Notes under the pieces: generated by a model
Told to the model about the DNA's origin: nothing
Databases searched by the model: none
The model's input: the letters and a program-made list of their open reading frames with translations, nothing else
Shown: piece by piece, positions 57,270-64,000 of the stretch
Position numbering within the stretch: position 1 is the stretch's first letter
Layout of the letters: every line of letters begins with the position of its first letter
From: Prionace glauca
Taxonomy: Eukaryota > Chordata > Chondrichthyes > Carcharhiniformes > Carcharhinidae
Length of the DNA: 64,000 nt
NCBI GenBank assembly: GCA_037974335.1
Contig: CM075760.1
Span: forward strand, 60,270,515 to 60,334,514
Direction of reading: 5' to 3'
Made by a program: the position numbers and the translations under genes

Positions 57270-57970
57270 AAAGATAATGTACATGTTTATCTGAAAATGA
57301 GCCATATTATGTGTATTCATTTGCCTGCATTAATATGTGTACTTTGTAGTTATTCATCGCTATGCCTGCACGTGTGTGCTAATGTGTCAATTTTTATGTC
57401 TGCTTATCATTGTTTAGCAAGTGAGAGTTTATTGGGTGTGTTTATGTATCAATGTTTATGTTTATGTATTAATGTACCTAATGAGGTGAGTTGATGTGAT
57501 CATAATCATCAGTGCTTATGGTTATGGAACAGTTTGTGCACCGCCGTGTAAGTGAGCATCTTAATGTTTTTGTCTTCATGTGTGTGCTTGATATTGTATG
57601 TACCTGTGTTGGTGAATGTCTATATGTACGAATTGGTGAATGTTGATGTCTCCAGGTGTGATAAAAGGGGTCTTTATTAGTGTTTGTTTTCTTGTATCTG
57701 CGAACATGCTCATGTTTGTGTCTATGTTTGGGCCCGTGAATGTATTAATACATGCTGGCTTGTATTTACGAATGTCTGCGTTTGTTGATGTATGTGCGTG
57801 CGTGTCCATGCCTGTGTCGCTTTATAAGACAGTTTTAACATGAATGTGTTTGAATTCATGAGAGGAGATGGGTTATTAATATTAGCGGCTGTGTTTGCTC
57901 CTGAGTCTGTGTGTGTTTGTGGAGATGTATTTGCCTGTTTGTTTGTATGCCTGTGTCAGTATGTGAGCAT
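57270..57970. repeat. GT-rich degenerate tandem repeat in the CH4-M1 intron
   Basis: Loose units built on GTTTATGTATGAATGT-like words (for example GTATCAATGTTTATGTTTAT near 57445) repeat over about 700 bases. Period and copy number are not clear by eye. Confidence 0.5.
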
Positions 57971-58875
57971 TTCTATTATTCCTGCAAGTTTAAACGCGCA
58001 CTATGAACTCAAGGTGGCCCTGTCAGTGTGTATTACTGCAATGGTTGCCTTTTTCTGGTCATGGATATATTTCAATGCGAGCTGTCGTGATTTTAGCCTA
58101 ATGAAAGTAACAGTTCAGTGATCAGCCCTCGGAATGTCAGTGGAAAAACTGAAGCAACTGGTAATACCCAATCACCAGTGTATTATTGGGCCATTCAAAT
58201 TCAATTTATCATATGATCAAAAGGGACCAATGTAACCGGACACGTTTGCATGATGTTGTGCTGCATACATACGGATGCTGCACATGATTCCCATGAAGCA
58301 GGTTTTAAAATTTCAGGCAGTGGGATGGAAGCCCACTTTGATGCCAATGGTAACTGAGTTCAGAGGGCAGTGAGTGGTTGCCGAGTCTGCGCATTGTTGG
58401 TGAAGAATTGTCCTTTGTCCTCTCTGCAGAGTCATAATGCGTTAACAGTTGTCCTTTCCCTCTCTGTGTTGATTAAGTCAGTGCAGAGTGTTTAAAATTG
58501 TCAATTCTCACATCTACAGTTGAGATAATTCAGGTTCCTATTCTTAGTTGGTTCTCACATTAGTTCTAAAACTTTGATGGGATTGAGAAAAAAAAACTAG
58601 AAATGAGACATCTGTATTGAACAGTTATACATTTATTTCTGGGAAATGGAACTTTCTCACATCTCCCTACAACTGGAGGAAAGTTGCTGAAGTGGAATTA
58701 TGCATCAGTCGCGTCCGCTTTGTGTTGTGTCTCAACCAGGCGAACTGGTTCTCTAAGACTGGGGCATTAGACTGACAACTATCCTACTTCAACCTATCAG
58801 TTCTTCACTTGACAAGTATGGGAAACAAAATTAATTGGCCTGATTTTTTTTTTAAACACAAGTAGAACAAAATAA

Positions 58876-58884
58876 TTTTATTAT
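58876..58884 (-). terminator. Polyadenylation signal for the secreted IgM transcript
   Basis: The minus strand has AATAAA about 35 bases after the secretory stop codon. A second AATAAA lies further downstream near 58632. Position fits the 3' end of the secreted form. Confidence 0.55.
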
Positions 58885-58914
58885 TTTAACGTTGGAAATG
58901 CAATATGGAGTTTC

Positions 58915-59285
58915 TCATCGACAACGTTTGGAAATGTTCACAAAACTGGGTTTACCACTGGATTTATTAACAGTTCTGTTGATAATCTTCAAGGGGATGG
59001 CTTCATGTCCCACCACACAGGAGTAAGAAGCGCCGCTGGACCATTCCTCTGCTACAATGGATAATAGACTGTACATGAAGAAGGAGCTATTGCCGTTCTC
59101 CGCCACCACCTCGGTGTTCCTGTAGTTCCCGGGATTCACCGGCGTGTCATCGATGGTCCACTTGACGAAGATCTCTCGGGGGGAAAAACCTCTCACTAAG
59201 CAGCTGAGGAAGACGAATCTCTGAGCGGAGACGTCTTCTGCCGAGGGCAGGAGGACAGTGACGGATGGTTTCAGCGGACTTGGAT
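58915..59285 (-). CDS. IGHM: IgM heavy chain CH4 exon with short secretory tail, cluster B
   Basis: The exon opens after TTTTCTGCAG in phase 1 and encodes the fourth constant domain: first Cys ([18 protein letters not shown], with the core Trp), an N-glycosylation site (NGNSS), [19 protein letters not shown] with the second Cys, then [17 protein letters not shown]. That end matches the IgM secretory region (TVDKSTGKPTLYNVS in mammals). The tail then reads only KRCR before the stop, several residues shorter than the usual IgM tail as I recall it, but it keeps the NIS glycosylation site and a penultimate Cys. Inside it, AGTG followed by GTAAAC (boundary at 58956) is the conserved cryptic donor used to splice to the membrane exon. 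Frame and splice phase are intact. Confidence 0.93.
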
Positions 59286-59762
59286 CTGCAGAAAATGTGC
59301 ATTAGATGTAAGCATAATGGAGAATTCCTGATAGAAAAGATGAAATAAACATGCTTTGCAGCTAATACAAAATTTTGCCATATTCCCCTCTGGTGAGAAT
59401 TCTATTTTCCAGCTGAGTGTGTGAATTCCTTCTCCCTGAGAAATTCTACAGTTGAACTGGAAACTGGCATTGCATGTTTGTACGGTTTTTTTTCATGTCA
59501 TTGGGCCCAACTGTTCAATGCTGGTATGTATTATTCACACCAGCCACTTTCCACCTTGAAAGCAAGCCCTATTATTCCTTTCTGTTTCATATGCCTATCT
59601 TGATTTCCCTGTGAATTCATCACAGAGCTCAGTTGAAGGAAGTACAAGTTGGCCTATCTAATTTGTCCACTAAATCAATCAAGCCAACAGGAAAGCTTCT
59701 TCTTTTATTGGCACCGTAAACAGACACAATTCATGACCTATTGTTTCATTTTCGCCGCTCAC
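59286..59762 (-). other. CH3-CH4 intron, cluster B
   Basis: About 480 bases between donor GTGAGC and acceptor TTCTGCAG. Nothing else recognised. Confidence 0.8.
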
Positions 59763-60071
59763 CTGTTTCCTTGGAGATGGATTTTCTCAAAGGAGTCGGT
59801 AGATCCTCGTGGCTCACCACGCAGTCAAACACAGCTCCACTCAGCCAGGCATGTGTCGAGATGTTTAACTGGCTGCCCACTCTTTCCGGATCCTCTCCGA
59901 GCTGGAGTGCAATCTCTGCCTTCAAGACCTTATTTTCCTGGTTCCAGGACACCTTGACTCCATAAGGAGCATTAGCCACGATACAGGTTAAGGTCACGAT
60001 CGCCTCCAGTAAAACCTGCTCTATTGTCGGAGGTAACAGAGTGATTATGGGATCCCTGCACGTAGAATCAT
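59763..60071 (-). CDS. IGHM: IgM heavy chain CH3 exon, cluster B (complete)
   Basis: A 309-base exon for a 103-residue Ig constant domain, phase 1 at both ends. It opens [15 protein letters not shown], has the first Cys ([13 protein letters not shown]), the Trp (VSWNQEN), an N-glycosylation site (LNIST), the second Cys ([16 protein letters not shown]) and the end RKSISKETG before [25 protein letters not shown] closely follows mammalian IgM CH3 (FTCTVTHTDLPSPLKQTIS). The Cys at residue 5 is the likely inter-heavy-chain cysteine. The CH3 Cys used for polymer bonds in mammals (SICEDDW) is absent here (ISTHAWLSG). Confidence 0.93.
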
Positions 60072-63000
60072 CTGTCAAAAGAAACGAAAGTTAATCCAAA
60101 TATTATCTTCAGATTCGAATCACCGGTGTCCAGGTGACTCACTTTCAATAAGAATACATATTTGTGATGCTCATTCGACTGGCATCGTGTAAACGCCATT
60201 CTTATTGGAAGGGCAGTGACTTACAACAATTCCGGGAAACTCCATAATATTTCTTGTGTAGTTGCTTCCAGAGTGCCAGTTAAACACTGAAACAAATGCC
60301 CCGTGTAACCAATGAAATGGATTTATGAGCATATATGTTTGGGGCTGAATTTCGCTCGCCCCAAAATGAGGGGTTAATGGGTCATCATATGACTTTAGCA
60401 AATAAGAAAGCTATTTAGCCTTCCAACTTTATATTTAGCTTTCTCCTTTGAAGTAAGAGATTGCAAAAGCAGTTTGTCCCATTATCGTATCCATTCTCTG
60501 TAATCTCTGCAGTCCCTGAATAACTGGGAATTGGTGAATGTGCTGTACTTGGAACTCCAGATGTTTTTTTAAATAAAATTAAAGCCTACTATTTCGGGGA
60601 TAGCTCATTAGCGAAAGTAAAGGATTGGCTATCAAACAGGAAAGAGAGTTGTTGTCAATTTGTCTATTCGTGTTTCTCAAGATATAACGAGTCTTGTGCC
60701 ACAGGGACCATTGCTGGGGTCCAAATATGTTAGAAATCACATGTGACCAGAACGCATTGATGGGCTAAGTGAGTGGGCTAAGATCTGTTAAGTGGGGTAT
60801 AATGCGGGAAGTAATGACATTGTCCATTCTGGCAGGCGGAATAAAAGAAGAAAAATACATATTATTCAAATGTTACGAGAATGTAGAGCTCTGAGGTGCA
60901 GAGCAATTTTAATTTCAAAGTCCATGAATCACAAAAGGCTGCTATGCAGCTATGGTAACTAATTCGCAAATGTAATAAATGTCTTCGTGAACAGCGAGTG
61001 GAATTCAATCCAAGAGTAGGATTGATATGTTCCAGGTAGTATGGGCAGTTAATGAGACCTCATCTGGAGCATTGTGCACAGTATTAGACTCCCTATATGA
61101 AGAGTTATGTGAATATATAATTAATAGTTCAGGGAAGATTTAGTGGACTAATACCTAAATTGGTTGGGCTGTCTTTTGAGGAAACTTTGGAGAGGCGACC
61201 CTTGCTTTCACTGGATTTTGGAATAGTAAGACTTGGCTTGTTTAAAACTTTTAATAGCCCGAGCGATTTGTGAAGACTGATGTGGAGGAAATTCCTGACT
61301 CAGTGGGAGACTGTTGAGAGTTGAGAGTTACTATGTGAAAAAAATAGGTTGCTGTTTAACGCACAGATGAGGATATTGTTTTTCATTCTCTCAGGGGGCC
61401 GCAATTATTTGGAACGCCTCTTGAAAATACAGTGGAAGGTTCACGGAGGAATCCCACCCTCAACACAACAAGTGGAATGCACTGTTAGAAAATAACACTA
61501 GTTTTAAGGGATTTGTATCTGTATTGTAAAGATTAGGAATAAGTTGTTCAGAAATAAGTTCGTTAATTTCACGTTTCTGCGTAAGGAAACATAAAGCGAG
61601 AATTAGATGTATGCTAGATAGAGTTGTTCCTATGTGTGCGGGTTTTGGTTTCTATTCAAACTCTGATTCTATTGTGCTTATAAAAGTTATAGCGTGAAAA
61701 GCTGAGGGAATTATAAAGTCGTTGCTTGGTAACCACTTTTTAGATTGAATGGGGTCTCTTTTGTTATTAATTTAACTGGAAACCAAATAAATTGGAGATA
61801 GGTCACTGGGGAGGGAACAATGATCCGCTCTGCGGGAAAAAAAATAAAGCCGGACGGGGTAAGAGGGCTGCAAAAGGCAGACTTCCCAGAGAACCAGATA
61901 AAGTGAACAGACAACAGGTGAATTAGAACAGAGGGAAGTTCATACAAAGACTGAGGTTAAAGGAACAGAGACAAAGGTCCTGTTCACAAGAATTCAAGCT
62001 TAAAAACAGTAACTTATTCTGAGTTGAAGAGACAGCCGCGGTCACAAGACTTAAGATAGGAAGGCAGACTATGGAAGTAAATCAAAAGTTTGATGCCATT
62101 TTGATGGAAAATGGAAAATGTTTGTACAAGTAACTGTGAAGAGTTCTTGCAATTGTAAAGACAAAAAAGAATCCTGAAGACAGATGCAAAACCTGGATGC
62201 AGAATTCATTAATATGTTTTTCTGGGAGAGTAGTTAAGAATAACTGGAATGCCTTTGCAACGCAAACTGCTGGTGGGGACCAATTTTGTGAAAGGCGATT
62301 TGGAGGCATCTTTAGAAAAGGAGTTTGAAATCTTTGCTTTGACAATTACAAGGGGTTTTGAGGCGACATTCACAGAATGTCACTTGTGTTCAGAGTGGAT
62401 TACCCATTAATCTTTTATACTCAAGGGAATGCTAACTTCATCTGTGAACTTATCATTGGTGGCGCTTAAACTGAACACAGAAGCGGAATGACGATTGAAA
62501 TTGCAAGTGGAATCGTGATCAATTTTAATAAATATTTGCAGATATCTAATATCATCCAGTGAATTTAGGGTAAACCTGAAACGCACGATTCTCAGTCATC
62601 ATGCAGCAATTGAACAAAAGATCGTCTCATTCTGTGAGTTAATGGAATCCAGAACACTGAAGAATCCATTCAGAAAAAAATCTGTTGTTACTTCCCTTCT
62701 GGATGTTTGAAAAGTGAGCTGAGAGCAGCAATGCCATATTGGACGTAGTGGTATTGGACGTATTGGACTGTATCCTGTCAATTGCCAACTTTGACACCAG
62801 GCATTATGCTGAAATCTGATTTGTTGTTATCACATAAAAAAATCCCAGGGCAATGGGACGAAAACCAGGCTATGTGTTTCAGTTATTAAAGTGAAAAGCT
62901 GCAGATGCGGGAATCCAGAAAATACCTAAAGTACGCTGGAAAACATCGACAGACCTGGTTGTTTCTTCGTCAACATGTGTTCCTCAACACGTGTTCCTGA

Positions 63001-63262
63001 CAGTTTTCTGTAGGACATAGATGTTCTATTGTCCACGCTGCAATGAGCGCGAGTATTGTGGGACAATCTGATGTTTGTAAAGACGCTGTAAGAAAGGAAT
63101 GTACTGTATTTCCTTTTACATTGGAAGGGAAAAGAACCCGCACGATTGTAAAGGAAATGAATTAATGGTGGGATTTTTATTTTCGTTATTCCAATAAGAA
63201 TCTTGCATGTGACTGAGATTGATGCCCCTATCAACCCAAATTTCAAGCGTTGTGTTTCTTAC
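60072..63262 (-). other. CH2-CH3 intron of cluster B
   Basis: About 3.2 kb, the paralogue of 81-3352. Compared with that copy it lacks about 65 bases around 61440 and has a replaced stretch near 61749 (GGGGTCTC). It holds the shared old LINE at 60590-61435. No other feature recognised. Confidence 0.75.
60590..61435 (+). mobile_element. Old CR1-like LINE fragment (duplicate of 600-1490)
   Basis: Same decayed element, same position in the CH2-CH3 intron as in cluster A, with a few private base changes. Confidence 0.6.
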
Positions 63263-63574
63263 CTTGAGAACTGCTGATGTTACGATTTTGAGTGAGCCCT
63301 TGATGAGAGACCTGGCAGGTAAAGATCGCTTTGCTGAACCATTCCCCAGCGGGGACTGTGAGCCGGCTGCTCGCCGAGAAGTTTCCGTTCACATTAAAGG
63401 CAGGGGAGGTTACGATTCCTGAATCTATGGCTTGTCCATTTCTCAGCCACTTCACCGTCATTGACTTTGGACAAAAATCAATGATGGAACAGACGATGGT
63501 TGCAAGTCTGCTGCTTGTGATCTCTTCACTGGAACTCAACGTGAGGATTACAGTTGGATAATGGATCACACGAT
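63263..63574 (-). CDS. IGHM: IgM heavy chain CH2 exon, cluster B
   Basis: Second copy of the CH2 exon, with the same translated protein, acceptor and donor as 3353-3664. Complete identity of the two proteins, with some differences in the introns, points to a very recent duplication, gene conversion or purifying selection. Together with CH3, CH4 and M1 it belongs to cluster B, whose CH1, J and V lie to the right of the window. Confidence 0.92.
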
Positions 63575-64000
63575 CTTCAAGAAAATGCATGTCATTGGCA
63601 TTTAATCTTTTTTCAGACCAAGCAATTTACAATCATAAGATAAAGGCCAAACAAAAAACTGTAGGCTGGTTGTAAAAACGACTATAAAACAGGTCACTCG
63701 GTCCATAATTTCATGCCCCATACAAAATTCTTCTCACCCTATTTTATCTGGCAGTATCAAAATAACTTCCTTTACATTTTCCCTCATGTTTAACTCCCTC
63801 TTCAGAGTAACTCCATCGACGTATTCCTCCACAATCAGATCAGCCATTGTCAAGTGGTGGGGGAAGCCCGAGGAGCTGAATGACCTACACCTGTTCTCAA
63901 CCACTTGTTCTGCATTTCTAACGGCCCAACTGCTACAAGTGTTACTTGATGGGTTACATTTTTGGTGAATAATTTTCTGAATTGCTAACCTGGAGTTTAA
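63575..64000 (-). other. Part of the CH1-CH2 intron of cluster B
   Basis: Matches 3665-4090 almost base for base. No gene inside. Confidence 0.75.

Larger units (their letters stand above)
55800..58914 (-). other. CH4-M1 intron and 3' untranslated region, cluster B
   Basis: About 3.1 kb. It contains a decayed LINE 3' end (56110-56570), a GT-rich degenerate repeat (57270-57970) and polyadenylation signals just after CH4. The remaining parts (55800-56100, 56575-57265, 57980-58860) show nothing else I recognise. Confidence 0.7.

Overview
This window is genomic DNA from a cartilaginous fish, most likely a shark. It carries parts of two neighbouring, head-to-tail IgM heavy-chain clusters, both transcribed from the minus strand. 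The evidence is a leader exon, a V region fused in the germline to a D-like segment, a J segment, four IgM-type constant exons and a transmembrane exon, each with fitting splice sites and exon phases. The surrounding CR1-like LINEs and tRNA-derived SINE-like repeats also look like elasmobranch DNA to me. That last point rests on memory, not on a search.

Layout, read in the direction of transcription (right to left). Cluster B occupies the right end: CH2 (63263-63574), CH3 (59763-60071), CH4 with a short secretory tail (58915-59285) and transmembrane exon M1 (55672-55799). Its V, D, J and CH1 would lie beyond the right edge. About 40 kb of intergenic DNA follows. It holds an intact two-exon GPR139-like receptor gene (44015-45575), three decayed tRNA-like genes (46.7-50.0 kb), an 84-bp minisatellite, two foldback elements, several duplicated blocks and many LINE and SINE copies. 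A degenerate V pseudogene sits at 24.66-24.91 kb. Cluster A follows: leader (15355-15412), fused VD (14905-15227), J (14484-14530), CH1 (4808-5107), CH2 (3353-3664) and the first 80 bases of CH3 at the left edge. Its J-CH1 intron is swollen to about 9.4 kb, largely by LINE insertions and a foldback element.

Bases 1-4090 and 59991-64000 are the same piece of two clusters, nearly identical, about 59.9 kb apart. The window therefore holds almost exactly one repeat period of a tandem IgM array. The most notable features are these: the V region ends in a 12-bp-spacer recombination signal after about seven extra codons, the mark of a germline V-D join, and it faces a J with a 23-bp-spacer signal; the secretory tail is unusually short; and the usual CH1 cysteine for the light-chain bond is missing.

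The parts fit a standard pathway. One 12/23 recombination would join VD to J. The leader and VDJ would splice to CH1 through the J donor. CH1-CH4 would give the secreted chain, and a cryptic donor inside CH4 would splice to M1 for the B-cell receptor form. All calls come from reading the sequence; no database search was run.
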